From contig JACEVL010000083.1 in the NCBI GenBank assembly GCA_020284085.1, positions 384,501 to 448,500 of the forward strand: a stretch of 64,000 bases of DNA. The letters run 5' to 3'. Under the pieces are notes generated by a model. The model saw only the letters and a list, made by a program, of their open reading frames with translations. It was not told the origin of the DNA and did no database searches. Positions 49,332 through 60,797 of the stretch are shown piece after piece. This stretch comes from Aporrectodea caliginosa (Eukaryota > Annelida > Clitellata > Crassiclitellata > Lumbricidae). The position numbers and the translations under genes are program-made. Every line of letters starts with the position of its first letter. Position 1 is the first letter of the stretch.

Positions 49332-52002
49332 GCCTAAGACTGTGAGATTCTATCTGCAAGGGCGTATCCAGGCGAAAGACGCAGACCCTGACTATTATTC
49401 ATTTGGCACTTTTTAAGAGCAGTTAGTAGCGCTTTTATGACGTTTCATACTGCTATAATTATGAATGCTTTGATGCATGCATTCATCTATCCAAGTAAAC
49501 ATACATACATGTACGGTATGCATGAACATATACATACACTCGTTCATAAATTCATTCACACGCTAGACGTTTTGTCACTTTCCTTATTCTCCGTGACCTA
49601 ACTAAACTTTCTTCCTCTAACTTTTGCTCATAAGTGGTTAATCTATATAATATATAGGCCTACGTTCACCGAAAACACATTCACACATTACGTGCTTCCT
49701 TTTCTTGGATTGCAAATTAAACTTTAAAATTTGCGAAATCATTATACATCAAATCACAAAATCAACTCAATAATCATGCGTACTTACTGAAAGTATAATA
49801 TTATAACCTAGATAAACAGTCAGCACCAATATTCAATCTTCCTTTCGTATACTTTACTTCTACGTAAATAGTGTGTAATGCCGCAAACATTCAGAGACTG
49901 TCTCAAAACGCACTTATTTATATCTGACTGATAGCGTTGTGTGCAGCGCTTTGGTGAGGTTCAAAGAGGACCTAAATTAAGTATCTAGATACATTCACGC
50001 ATGACGGTATTGAATGTTGTACGAACGATTACGAATATGAGACTTATATGGCAGACATTTGTAATTATTATAATTGTGATGGTAAGTGTATTATTATAAT
50101 CACAAACTTGTGAAGCGATTCTTTAAGTGTTAAAAGTGCAACTTCTCAGACGCTCTTCGACTCCTTATGGAATCGCTTCCAGTACAAATGCATAGTATGA
50201 ATTAAAAAGTAGTATTCTCGACCATCATTATTGTCATTTCTGCTGTTATTATTATTATTATTAGGAAAGCAATTTAATTTCACTTACCTTACAACCTGAA
50301 CTGCCACGGACTTGCTCAGGCACGTAAAAACGCTTCAAGAAACATTGTTCAAGAAACATTGCTAAACTACCCCTACCGTAAATGATGTAGGGCCAAGAGT
50401 TGTAAATTCTCCAGCAGAGGAATTCTGTTAAGATTCCATGATGTTTTGCTGGAATGTGTCTAAATTATGCATTGCATTATATTTACGCTACACTCACATC
50501 ACATTATATTTCCATTAGAGCACGGCTGAAGAATATTGACATCGAGTCACACAATTTGGAGACACCACAATGTGATTCGTTGACTGGCAAGGGATTTATC
50601 ACTAAGATGCTGTATCAATGAGTTTTTGACACTAACATTTAAGTCATTTTACTTAACTTTTCATTTAATTTACATCTTTAATTACCAATTATTACTTCTA
50701 TGTATTATAACTACGTTTTGCACTGTATGTCCCATTGTGGATTTGCAAATGGTGTAACAAACAATATACTTACTTATCTTATTTACAGGGACGTCGAAGT
50801 TGATCTTGTCTTACCTTGGGAATCGACTATTGCAACTCTCTTCTCATTGGCCTTCCCAAGATCCGCCTGGTTCCTATACAGTCTGGCCTTATATATAGCT
50901 GCTGCCTAATTGATTACTCATCTTTCTAAATTCTCCCACAATCAACTGCACTGACTTCCTCATTCAGCCCGTACTCAGTTCAGTGTTTTTATTTTGGTCC
51001 TCAAGTCCAAGTTGGGTTTTGGGTAGAAATATCTCAGAGATCTCATTCGCTCTTCTCATTCTGCAGTCACTCACTCTCCGACCTCTCCATTATTGAGACC
51101 GGCATGATCTATTTGTCCAGCTAACTAGGACCACTTTGCCTCCATTGGGCCTGCATTGTGGAATGCCTTCCCCTTCTCTTTAAGTGTTTCAATTCTGTCT
51201 GATTCTGTCCCTACATCTCTATATCTCCTCAAGCCTACTTCTTCTTTCGATGTACTCGCAATTGGGGCGCTACTCAATGGCCACTGCTGTGAGCGTCGCT
51301 ATAAACTTTACTAATTAGGCCTAAATAAAATTACGCCGTTAGCTATTTAAAATGACGGTTAAACTGCGTCAGATATAATTTAAGGATGCCAAAACAGAGC
51401 ACAGCATTTCAGCCGCGGTAACCAGTATTTATTATTATATGATCCATGGATGCACGGGCCGTCGATGTCTACCTTACTAGATCAATGTGAGACCCGCAGA
51501 CCAATCGAAGCTTATCCTGTGGTTGACAGATTTTGACTTTTTATATGGATTACGAATTCTGACTACGGCGGCGCTTGATGTCTTATGTACCAGAAAGCGC
51601 GCCATGAAATTCATTAGTTAAGATAAGATCAGGTTAGATTAGATTATCCAACTTCGAAATGAGTATACGTTATTTCTAAAACTAGGGTTACGATTTGGAA
51701 GATTTTGACCTTCATTTTATTGAGGGTTTCATATTAGTCCTATAGTCACCATTTTCATTTTAATACGGGTTTTATATATAAAACCATAGAAGCTCATAAT
51801 AGTAGTCCAGAGGACTAAACTATTTGAGTAATTATAACTACTGAAATCAATGATGGGACTCGGGGCGACAATGTTTCTTTTAACTGCCATCCATGACAAG
51901 GTGACCTAGCCAATGTACCATGTTGAATTTTACCAGCCAGTGCTAATTCAACTTAAGCTAGCAATCACCTTACCGTATTATTCTAAAGGTTTATAATCTA
52001 CA

Positions 52003-52008
52003 TTTATT
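52003..52008 (-). terminator. Poly(A) signal of the Kunitz B gene
   Basis: AATAAA on the minus strand, 109 bp past the stop, the same spacing as in paralogue A. Confidence 0.7.
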
Positions 52009-52116
52009 AAGACAAGACTCGTGTTAATGAACTAGCAGGTTTCCTTTAATGGCCATTCATAAAGGTTTATGCAGATACAGTTCTGCTTCAGAGTGTTTCA
52101 TATGAGATCATGACAG

Positions 52117-52283
52117 TCAAATCACGCATGTCTCTTTGCACTCGTCTTCCGTATTGAACAGGTTGCCACGGTAACCGCATCCTCCCCAGGTGAATGTCTC
52201 ACATGCCTGAGCATCTGGGTTGTAACGCCAGACCGTGAAGGCTGCACGGCACGATCCAACTTCTGGCGGCTGCAGACAGATCC
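52117..52283 (-). CDS. Kunitz inhibitor gene B, exon 3 (Kunitz domain and stop)
   Basis: It opens after CCTGCTTTTCAG in phase 1 and encodes a complete Kunitz domain. The six cysteines have BPTI spacing, the reactive loop is GSCRAA (P1 Arg), then VWRYNPDAQAC, FTWGGCGYRGNLF, DECKETCVI and TGA. Joined with 55395-55448 and 53595-53658 it gives a 94-residue secreted protein: 18-residue signal, about 22-residue linker, 54-residue inhibitor. Single-domain Kunitz proteins of this size are usually secreted serine-protease inhibitors; some relatives act as channel blockers in venoms, but Arg at P1 favours protease inhibition. All splice phases agree, so this is the most complete inhibitor gene here. 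Confidence 0.88.
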
Positions 52284-52639
52284 CTGAAAAGCAGGTATCA
52301 TCCTTATCAGGGTCAGGTTAGGTCAAATGTTTAGGGGCTCTAAAAAGCTTAAAGCGTGGCTGCGTTTTCTTGTGGGTTGCACGGCTTGGCAAGGAGTTTC
52401 AAATATAATGTGAACTTGTAACTGCTGACGTGAATACAAAGGGCTTTAAGAAAATAATCAAATAAGAAGAGCGAACGATTGCATATTTCAAATTGTGCAT
52501 CTGGAAGAATATACTATAATCTACGTACTATATTCGGATATGCCATTAATGCACAGACAATTGCTTCATTTAGGAAAGTATATCCCCTTTTTAATGAGAC
52601 ATTCAATACGTTGTTTAGAACTAATATAATTATGTATAC

Positions 52640-52640
<1 letters not shown>

Positions 52641-52674
<34 letters not shown>
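52641..52674. repeat. (GT)n microsatellite
   Basis: Sixteen or so GT units at the left edge of the LINE fragment in intron 2 of Kunitz gene B. Confidence 0.95.
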
Positions 52675-52678
<4 letters not shown>

Positions 52679-52684
52679 TTTGTT

Positions 52685-53350
52685 TCACTTTCTTGTCTAT
52701 AGTGTTCGTGATCTTGGCGATATTCTGTACAGCATTCCTACCTTTTCTGCTCACATTTCCAACCTTACCCGCTCCTGGTATACTTTCAGCTGAGACGGCT
52801 CAGAGCGATACGACATTCTGTCTTCGCTTTCACCTTTACTTCTTCGTCCATGCCTTCGTTTCCTCCCGAATGGACTACTGTATTAAGTTTTCATCGGTCT
52901 TCCTATAGTATGTCTATCTCCTCTTCAATCTATGTTGAATGCTGATGCTAGATTGATAGATCGCCTTCCTCGCTCCTCGTTTATTTCTTCTGATTGTTTG
53001 ACCCCCTAGATTGGCTACCCCTTTTGGCTCGTATTCAACTTAAGGTCCTTGTACCTATCTACCGATTCTCTTCTGGTCTAGCTCCTAAATACATGTACCT
53101 TTGTGATCTCATCCGCCTGCCGACCTCAGCCACTTCACTTCGACCCCTGCGCTCGTTGACAATTGACTGTTCAATACCGATTGAATTATTTGTAAACAAT
53201 TCTAAGACATTTCTTTCTTTCTTTGTAAATGGCTGCTTTATCTCAGCAATGAGTTCAATAAACGAATTTATAAACGAAAATACGATGACCGACTTGAACT
53301 CTTGGTTCCGCGGGCAAGGACTGCCATGACCAAATCTCGTGCATTAGGGC
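52685..53350 (+). mobile_element. LINE fragment in intron 2 of Kunitz gene B
   Basis: The plus strand encodes SVRDLGDILYSIPTFSAHIS, then QLRRLRAIRHSV, HAFVSSRMDYCI, LDWLPLLARIQLKVLV and SSGLAPKYM, in several frames. The order matches the C-terminal half of L2/CR1-like ORF2 (SVRDLGV..., LHWLPVPQRIQFKILTL). Block X copy 1 lacks it, so it inserted after duplication. Confidence 0.78.
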
Positions 53351-53367
53351 GCACTATATATATAGTA

Positions 53368-53370
<3 letters not shown>

Positions 53371-53438
<68 letters not shown>
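53371..53438. repeat. (AT)n microsatellite
   Basis: About 34 AT units, marking the right edge of the post-duplication insertion. Confidence 0.95.
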
Positions 53439-53439
<1 letters not shown>

Positions 53440-53594
53440 CCATTAGTTAGATATCGCAAGAGCTGGTGTAATCGACGTACAAGCACAGCTAATTTGCTTC
53501 AATAAAACACATTTGAACAGTTTAGATCAAACGGTGGCTAATTTAAATGGATGTGTTTTCTTGTCTAAGTTTTTAGTTTAGTGTCAGATCTTAC

Positions 53595-53658
53595 CGGGTG
53601 ACGGCGTACCTCGTCTTAATATGCCCTTTTGTACCCACATCTGCCGCTGTTCTGCTAT
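53595..53658 (-). CDS. Kunitz inhibitor gene B, exon 2 (linker)
   Basis: Acceptor TCTGTCCTTCGCAG, donor GTAAGATC, 64 nt, phase 0 in and phase 1 out, exactly what exons 1 and 3 require. It encodes IAEQRQMWVQKGILRRGTPS plus P and the first base of a Gly codon. The RR pair could be a processing site releasing the inhibitor from a propeptide (inference). It was found by looking for an exon that restores frame, and its paralogue at 35825-35885 keeps both splice sites. Confidence 0.78.
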
Positions 53659-54129
53659 CTGCGAAGGACAGACAGAAGCTGCGTACAGGAAGAGATTGGA
53701 GAACTATGTTATAAAATATGAAGAAGAAGATGGTTTGATAAGGATGGAAAATGTTAGCGAAAATAAAACGATGATAATGAGGATGAATAAATACATGACG
53801 GGATAGAATATAACCGGGCAAAGGACAACTGAATACAATGACTTATGGAATTCTATGAGATGCATTATAAAATGTATATATATGCCAGTGTCTGAACAGT
53901 TGCATAGAACGTTTATGGCCTTTAAACCTTTAAAAGCGCTTCTCCTTATTCTTAGGATATCTAATTGAAGTGCGCATGAATATAAGAAGAATAAGTAAGT
54001 CGAAATCAAGTCAGGTAGAACTGTTCCCCTACGCATACTCAAAGAAAGAACGTATAGGTCTATCACTGCGACGAAAGTCGCGTTATTCAGATGATCTTTG
54101 TCTGATCATATCTAAGTTAGGAAGTATTC

Positions 54130-54385
54130 CTGGTGAAGGAGATCTTTTGAATTCTTTCCCTGTGTCTGTCCCCTTTGCTCAGTCGATTGCATCATTTCGT
54201 TCCCAACTAAAAACTTAACTCTTTAAAATTGCACATTCGCCATAGGCTGCCTCTCTGTCTAACGGACTGATCATCGGGATATTGACCTGATTGTGGCTTG
54301 GGTTTGGTGCGCCATCGTTTGATTCCTTGTGGATTAGACACAGGCGCAATAGAAGTTACTAATTGCAATTACTATTAGAATCTTC
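54130..54385 (+). mobile_element. LINE 3' end inside block X copy 2
   Basis: It encodes LLNSFPVSVPFAQSIASFRS then QLKT and a stop, with the tail CAGGCGCAATAGAAGTTACT. It is the duplicate of 36360-36610. Confidence 0.7.
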
Positions 54386-54389
54386 GTTT

Positions 54390-54990
54390 ATTCATAACAC
54401 ATTGTCAGAACGCAATGCGATTACAAGAAAAACAAAAAACAAAAATGTGTGGGCGTTGGCTATTCCGTTTAGTTACTCATGCTCAATAAAAGAACGCTTA
54501 AATTATTATGTATAATTATACGACAGGAATGTATGAGATATACTAATCGCCATCCAATACTGAAACTGATAATTAGGGGGCTCTACTTAGTGGGACCAAG
54601 GTCCCTTCTGGTCCCCCTATTGTAACCACTTGAAATACTTGTATGGGATATCATCTGTGTAATACCTGTGTGGCTACAATAAAATGATGGTTATGGTCAT
54701 GGTTACCTAATAATAATAACAACAGCAATGATAATAATGATGGTCGAGACAACTACTTTTCATTCATACTATGTTTATACAATTGGAGCTGTGCTAAGGA
54801 GTCGAATAGCGTCGGAGGAGTCACACTTAACATGAAGGGTCACTTTACAAGTTTGCGATCATAACTATAAAAAACCATTGATACATTTCAACTGTATCTT
54901 TCACGCGCAGTCAGCACACACTCAACTCTACGCTGTAGATATATTTCAATTACCAGCAACAATAATTACAAATGCCTCACATAATATTTC
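54390..54990. other. Intron 1 of Kunitz gene B, nothing recognised
   Basis: AT-rich, with no exon-like segment. A SINE follows at 54993. Confidence 0.45.
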
Positions 54991-54992
54991 TA

Positions 54993-55215
54993 AAGGCGCG
55001 GTGGTGTAGGGGTATGTTTGATGCCTTGCAGCCGGAGGGTTTTCGGGTTCGAATCCACCTCAGGCCGCCGCGTAGGGACCGTGGGCAAGTCCTTCACTCG
55101 CAATTGCTCATGCGCTTCGGCGTGAAACTCCGATTCAGTGTCCGCGCTGTAGTCGGGAGCGCCTCTGAGTATAAATCTTGAAGGGGCGCTATAACAAGTG
55201 CCCATACATACATAC
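54993..55215 (+). mobile_element. tRNA-derived SINE with LINE-like tail, full length
   Basis: GGCGCGGTGGTGTAGGGGTA head, GGTTCGAATCC B-box, and the same body and tail as 22173-22408, then an ACAT repeat in place of AATAC. It lies in intron 1 of Kunitz gene B. Confidence 0.87.
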
Positions 55216-55394
55216 ATAATACATATATGCATAGTACATACATTCATTCAGATATATACATTCCTACATGCAAGCAATGCCAATCATACTAGCATACATA
55301 CATCTCGGAGATGCGAAACTCCGACTCAGAGGTGAGAAGCAGATGTCTCAACAAGATCAAAAACAAAAATCAACAGATTACATGCACATATTAC

Positions 55395-55448
55395 CTGGAC
55401 GACAGCTAACAAAAGGATGAGACCGAAAAATGCGACTGACTTCTTCAT
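55395..55448 (-). CDS. Kunitz inhibitor gene B, exon 1 (signal peptide)
   Basis: MKKSVAFFGLILLLAVVQ, 18 codons, ending at a CCAG|GTAATA donor in phase 0. A basic start, a hydrophobic core of about ten residues and a small/polar end make a typical secretory signal. TATA lies 54 bp upstream. It matches exon 49217-49270 at 15 of 18 residues, much closer than the Kunitz exons match each other. Confidence 0.85.
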
Positions 55449-55501
55449 GTTTGTGCTTTGCCCGAATCGTAGCAAATGCTGACGTAAGAGCGTCTTTCAG
55501 A

Positions 55502-55509
55502 TATTTATA
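55502..55509 (-). promoter_or_regulatory. TATA box of Kunitz gene B
   Basis: TATAAATA on the minus strand. The 5' untranslated region would be about 25 nt. Upstream and downstream bases are conserved with locus A. Confidence 0.75.
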
Positions 55510-55790
55510 ACCTAAGACTGTGAGGTTCTATCTGCAAGGGCGTATCCAGGCGAAAGACACCGTCACTGTCTAATTCATTTGGCAACTTTTAAGGGCAGTA
55601 ATTCGTTTAGCTGAGGTATATGAATGCCTTAATACATACATGCATCCATCCATGTAAACATACATACATGCATGCAGGCATGCATACAAATACTCGTTCA
55701 TAAATTCATTCACACGCTATGAATACTATCACCTCCCTTATTCTCTGTGACCTGATAACTACCATTCTTCCTCTAACTCCTGCTTATAAG

Positions 55791-56729
55791 CAGAGTTGTA
55801 TTGTCTCGAGACACTGTCTCGGTCTCGAGACGTCTCGAGACAGGTTTTTCGATGTCTCGGTCTCGGTCTCGGTCTCGGACCCCACTGTCTCGGTCTCGGT
55901 CTCGGTCTCAAGATCATTTCTCGACTTTTTGGAAACTGTCTCGAAACGAAAGTCTTGTCTTTTTGGAAACTGTCTCGAAGCGAAAGTCTTGTTCTCTTGT
56001 AGAAGCGGTCTCCAAAGTTATCGTACAAACTGTATTTTGTTCGGAACTTCGTACAGTATTGCGCTGTAAAATTGTCTTGTGCCGAATGGATAATTAGTTA
56101 ATCGGAAGTGCCAAACAGACAGGAAGTTTAAAAAAGCGGTGTTTCTGGTATTAAGATTTAAGAGTATTGAAAAAGCAGTCTTAGACCTAAGTTTGCACTT
56201 TCAGTCCAACATTTCCAAATATCTTAAAATGTCTCATAAAGAACCTGAAATCGTGAAATTTGCATTCACGCAGTTTGAAATCAATATAAAACAAAATAAA
56301 TGGGAAGCCAACATAAGCGAAACTCTTTTAACAACATCTAGTTTCTCAAGGTGAGTGATATGTGACTTAAGTCGCTAAATTGCTAACAGGCCTAGGGCCT
56401 ATATGGAATTTCGTTGGTTTAAATTTTATAATCATTTAGAAGATTTCAGAATGGCTGAAATATTTAATTTCTTTATAGTTTATACAATTCAGGTGATCGG
56501 CTGATTTCAGTGACTTGACCCTTGTATTAGACTTCAAAAGTTGAGAAAAGTTGTTTCGGGACTTGGGTCCAATGTGCATTTCACTCGTTTTGAACTGTCT
56601 TGAACTGTCTCGGACCTGGTGTCTCGTCTCGGTCTCGGTCTCGGACCCCACTGTCTCGGTCTCAATCTCGGTCTCGAACCCCACTGTCTCGATCTCGGTC
56701 TCGAGTTTTATTTCTTGTATACAAGTCTG
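55791..56729. mobile_element. hAT element with GTCTCGG arrays, TSD CTTATAAG
   Basis: The ends CAGAGTTGTAT and ATACAAGTCTG are inverted (one mismatch) and flanked by CTTATAAG (55783-55790, 56730-56737). Arrays of (G/T)CTCGGT hexamers lie near both ends (55800-55915 and 56580-56705), as expected for transposase-binding subterminal repeats. A 71-codon frame (56139-56354) is not recognised. Confidence 0.85.
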
Positions 56730-56739
56730 CTTATAAGTA

Positions 56740-56983
56740 GCTAATCTCTGGTACGGCTATTAATTCACGTTGACTCATCCAACGTTTATAAATATTTTTT
56801 CTTTCTTTTAAAACACAAGAGACCATTGATACATTTCAACTCTACCTTACACACACAGTCACCACACACTCAACTCTACGCTGTATATATTTCAAAATCG
56901 CTCCATCAGCTTATTCGATTTTCGCGTCACACGTGCAGCGCGTATATCTCTCTAGCTCTCTTTTTATACCGTATTATCGGTCC

Positions 56984-56984
<1 letters not shown>
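56740..56984. other. Unique DNA upstream of the Kunitz locus
   Basis: It shares short words with 54900-54950 (CACACACTCAACTCTACGCTGTA), suggesting another small local duplication. Confidence 0.45.

Positions 56985-57018
<34 letters not shown>
56985..57018. repeat. (AT)n microsatellite at a transposon end
   Basis: Directly abuts the GGGTGGTT-ended element, as at 12.8 and 15.1 kb. Confidence 0.93.
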
Positions 57019-57019
<1 letters not shown>

Positions 57020-57021
57020 TA

Positions 57022-58096
57022 GGGTGGTTCTTAAAAATAAATAAAAGTTTGAAACCAATGTTCGCCAAGGTTCCATTATTTTGGTTCCATTCCATCCAGA
57101 AACATCACACAAAAAGTTGTATGAACAAATTTTAATATTTAGGACTGCCACAACACCATCAAAGTTTCACCCTTTATCAAATATAGGAGCACTCGAACAT
57201 TACTGTAAGCATAATACTTGTAATCAACCATGAAAAGTGAACACTTAAACCAGGAATAAATTCAACTGCCTGTAGTAGGTCCAGATTACAGCACAATTAC
57301 ATTTATTGCATGCCTGGTTACTAGTGATTACACTGATCAGTGATTAAAATTATTCATTAGAGCTATTATTATTATTGAGGAAATGGTAAAAAGTTAATAA
57401 CTTCTACAAATATGGGCATATTCTGAAAATTCACACATAATTTTATTCAGGTTTAAGAGCTCTTTCTAGCGGTATATTTATTGGCAGTTAATTAGTTTTC
57501 AATTAGAATATTTTACAAGAAAACCTACAATTTTCTCGAAAAACGCTTTGTCTCGTAACTTGGGCCCTCTGGTGGGGGCGGAAGACATTAATACTTTTGT
57601 TTAAATTTTGAACAATGTTTGATTCATGCCATTAGGCAACTTTTGGTTGCTATTACTTTTCGAATTTCTAATTTTCGATTATTTTCCACTCCACCCTTTT
57701 GTGTAGGCTATGCTTGTTCGTATAGATTTGTGGTTATCGGTCTTAGGAACTCACGGATCAAATACCACTAAAATGCCAAAAAATAATAATAAACAATCAA
57801 CGAGAAATTTTTTTTTATTGTAGAAATCATTTTTAAGTTGCGCTTAAGTAAAATCATCCAGCTTTTCTGTTGAAAACTAAACATAGGTCCAAAAATGCGA
57901 ATCAAGTACTTATACTCGAAATGACGAAAATTATTTGTAAAAGTCAAAATTTCAAAGACGTTGTGGCAGTCCAAGATATTGTTCAATCCTGATAATTTTT
58001 GGGCTACATTACTTCAAAACCAATTGGCACGGAATGCCGGGTTGGCGAAAGTAAACAACTGAAGTTGAAAATTTTCCATTAGAGATGCAACCACCC
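57022..58096. mobile_element. TA-flanked DNA transposon, GGGTGGTT ends, about 1.07 kb
   Basis: The left end GGGTGGTTCTT and right end GCAACCACCC are inverted; TA lies at 57020-57021 and 58097-58098. No transposase motif was recognised. The ends resemble those of the 12.8 kb element, so they may belong to related families. Confidence 0.62.
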
Positions 58097-58104
58097 TAAT
58101 ATAT

Positions 58105-58800
58105 ACGTTCACAGAAAACACGTTCACATGCACCTCTCCTTGTATCACTTTCATTTGTGGCATTACTTTTAGTTCTGCAATAATTTCTGGATGCCATAAG
58201 AATCGTCCTGTGCTTCTCATCTTTGAAATGCCAACTCACATCAATGTGGCATAAGGTGTGAGTGAAAATTTGACTTTATGTGGGAGTATATCTTCTTCTG
58301 CATCTTTCCAACACAACCTTACATCACCTTTCACCAGCTTTTGTGGTAATAGCATCCAGTAATTCTTTACTAATTACCGGTATCTCTTAATTAGAGTCGA
58401 TCAGTGCGTCCACCTTCATTCATGGGCTCCCTTCCTTCTAGTCCACGAACTGTATATCTCGACGTACTGTATCAACACGTCCTTCAATGTTGGACTCGGA
58501 TCCTTTATAAATATTTCTCTCTGAGTCCATTGTCCAACAGAAATTCTTTCTGAATGTCACATTTCATCACTGACTTTATTTGAGTCTCTTGGTTCTCTTG
58601 ATCTGTGGTCAGACTCTCTGAAACATTAAACACTTGAATTCGATCCACTCGTGTATTTTCTTGTTTCCAACCAAAATTTCATATTGTAACTGGAATCGGA
58701 CAGTATTTAACTAAATGCCTGTCCGAACCACAATTATGACAACGCTTCAAAACTACACCTCGTTGTTCATTTCCTTATTTTCCCTTATACGTAGCGAACG
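58105..58800 (-). pseudogene. Retroelement gag-protease remnant
   Basis: The minus strand carries a CCHC zinc knuckle (CHNCGSDRHLVKYC, spacing C-x2-C-x4-H-x4-C) near 58700-58745. Downstream, with breaks, is a retropepsin-like segment (VDALIDS...EIPVISKELLDA) near 58350-58400. This order, nucleocapsid then aspartic protease, is that of LTR-type retroelements. Several stops, no LTRs seen and no RT found, so it is a dead fragment. Confidence 0.55.
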
Positions 58801-58842
58801 ATGTATTGCCTTCTCTCTCGTGACATACCTGACAACCAAACA

Positions 58843-59575
58843 TTATTATTATTATTATTATTATTACAGTAGTTTTATATAGCGCCCCTTCAAGACAGTC
58901 TACTCAGGAGCGCTCCCAGCCCAACCTCGGTCAAACAGGACAGTCTTAAGGCTAGAGAAGAACTGAGCAGTGTCCTATTGAGGTCAGACGCAGTGCCACC
59001 GGAAGCCCATTCCAGGTCACCGGGCCAGCCACAGAGAAGGCGCGGCGCTGTCGGATAGCGGTCCGAGCACGGGGGACAAGGAACTCTGCTTGCACCGCTG
59101 AGCGTAACGAGCCACGACGCGTAACAGTCACAGTAGGGCAGCAGAGTTCCCGCAGATATGGAGGAGCCAGGCCCTCAGAGCAGCGCCGGACCAATGCAGA
59201 GACCCGGTAGACAATGCGCTGCGGATAGGGGAGCCAATGGAGACATCCCGCACGTACCAGGAGACTCGAGAGAACTTAGGGATACGGCCCACAAGGCGGG
59301 CAGCCGTGCGCAGGACTCTGTTAGGGGCATTTAAGCCGGCAAGCTGGGAGCCCATCATATATGGCACTACAGTAGTCCAGACGGGAGACTACGAAGGAAT
59401 GAACCAGCGTAGAAGCAGCATCTGGGGAGAGGGACCGGGATATCACCCTGAGTTGCCGGAGCTGGTAGTAACAGCTACGGCAAAGGAGATTAATGTGTTG
59501 GACAAACGTAAGCTCCTGGTCTATGGTTACTCCCAGGTCTCGGACTGAGGATGAGAAGGTGAGGTGCATATATTT
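58843..59575 (-). mobile_element. 5'-truncated LINE, third of ORF2 retained
   Basis: An (ATT)n end and the tail TAGCGCCCCTTCAAGACAGT (minus orientation) are followed inward by VAGPVTWNGLPVALRLTSIG, GSLRSAVQAEFLVPRARTA, NAPNRVLRTAARLVGRIPKF and SVRDLGVTIDQELTFVQHIN, plus SRLDYCSAIYDGLPACRLKC, in three overlapping frames. This is the C-terminal third of an L2/CR1-like ORF2 with a few frameshifts, a different subfamily from the 45.4 kb copy. Confidence 0.88.
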
Positions 59576-59579
59576 TCAG

Positions 59580-60220
59580 GTAATGGAAGCAAGGTCTACC
59601 TTAGCAAGCTGCAATAACAATAACATTTATTCTCTTTTTTCATGTAGTAGAGAAGAATTAGCCGTGACTTTCGTACTCTTGAACTGACTCCGTTTGTTGA
59701 TTATTTTTCCAATTTCCACTTTGGTTTCCTCCCAAGGACGAACTGAGGTTACAAGGGCGAATTCATAAGCTAGGCTATACCGGACATAGCCCAGTATCCA
59801 AGATCAGATGGGAATCCGCCCTTGTCTGTGTTGTCTACACGGGGAGTATATTTTATAACTTCAGCGCATGTTTCGCAATATTATCGATTTTCTTTTTTCA
59901 ATCCTACGTAGGCCTGGCTCACTGAATAATTTATTTTAGTCAAGCAATTCGTAATAATAGATTTTAAAGGCTTTCATTGCACAGCATATCCCAGTCAAAA
60001 TAAAATTTATTTCTACAGCAGACGGTTGGTTTTATTATCAGTTTCATTTCACTTCTGTCTATAAACATGAAGTTGTTTTTTAATCGGTTTGCGATATCGG
60101 AATTGATTATTCACAGCTGTTTCAACCCAAAGAGAGAAATGGTCGGTTTATCTCCAACACTAACAACCGCTGTCTTCCTAAGCCTACGCTGTCCATCGTA
60201 AATCTGAGCAATTGTACATC
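59580..60220. other. Intergenic, nothing recognised
   Basis: AT-rich; no element ends or exons seen. Confidence 0.4.
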
Positions 60221-60224
60221 GCCT

Positions 60225-60480
60225 TTTGGAAATTCAAAAAGGATTACAATATGGTAACACTCTGGCGTGAAGAGCAGAAGATCAGCATAGACCCGAGATA
60301 GAATCCCTGTACCCTCCCAAAGGTCGATTCAGCCTCTTAGTCGCCAGATAAAATTAATTAAAATGATTAGTACGACGTGATGTGCGCCTTGCATGGCTGC
60401 CATACAGTTATATTAGTATCCTTTAAGTACTTGTAATCATCCGTTCACACGATGACTTGCAATCATACTGCGTTTGTAAA
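60225..60480 (+). repeat. Dispersed repeat, inverted copy of 5.5 kb
   Basis: It matches the reverse complement of 5490-5725 in order (GAAGAGCAGAAGATCAGCAT, GCGCCTTGCATGGCTGCCAT, AATCATACTGCG). Confidence 0.65.
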
Positions 60481-60797
60481 TTTTGAAAATATACACGACC
60501 ATGTTATCATTACGTTATTATTAATTTAACTCAAGCCATCGCCTCCATGCATGCTTGTATGTATGTTTGCATGCATGTAAGTAAGTAAAGTAAGAATATT
60601 CTTTATTGAGAAGCACTAGCAAACGAATATGGGCAGAAGGTATGTTTCCATGTATTCATGCCTGTATGCATGTATATTGTTTAATATTATATATATATAT
60701 GCATCTATTCTCGTACGTATCAATATATGTGTATATATATATTTATGCATGTGTGTATATATGTTTTCAAGCATGCATACAAGCATGCATTTTATTA

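Larger units (their letters stand above)
49095..49660. repeat. Segmental duplication block Z, copy 1 (promoter and signal exon)
   Basis: It aligns with 55290-55790 (GACGTAAGAGCGTCTTTCAG, TTCATAAATTCATTCACACG), covering the promoter and exon 1. The second copy is then interrupted by a hAT element at 55791. Confidence 0.8.
49885..52400. repeat. Segmental duplication block Y, copy 2
   Basis: Counterpart of 38455-40860. It lacks the LINE tail inserted in copy 1 and so preserves the ancestral site. The old LINE region at 50770-51330 reads in outline ...FRSHS...GPALWNALPFSL-like C-terminal ORF2 sequence with many breaks. Confidence 0.85.
52440..54390. repeat. Segmental duplication block X, copy 2
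   Basis: Counterpart of 35610-36620, with an extra 0.96 kb (about 52520-53490) of LINE and microsatellite. It contains exon 2 of Kunitz gene B and the same LINE 3' end (54130-54385). Confidence 0.8.
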
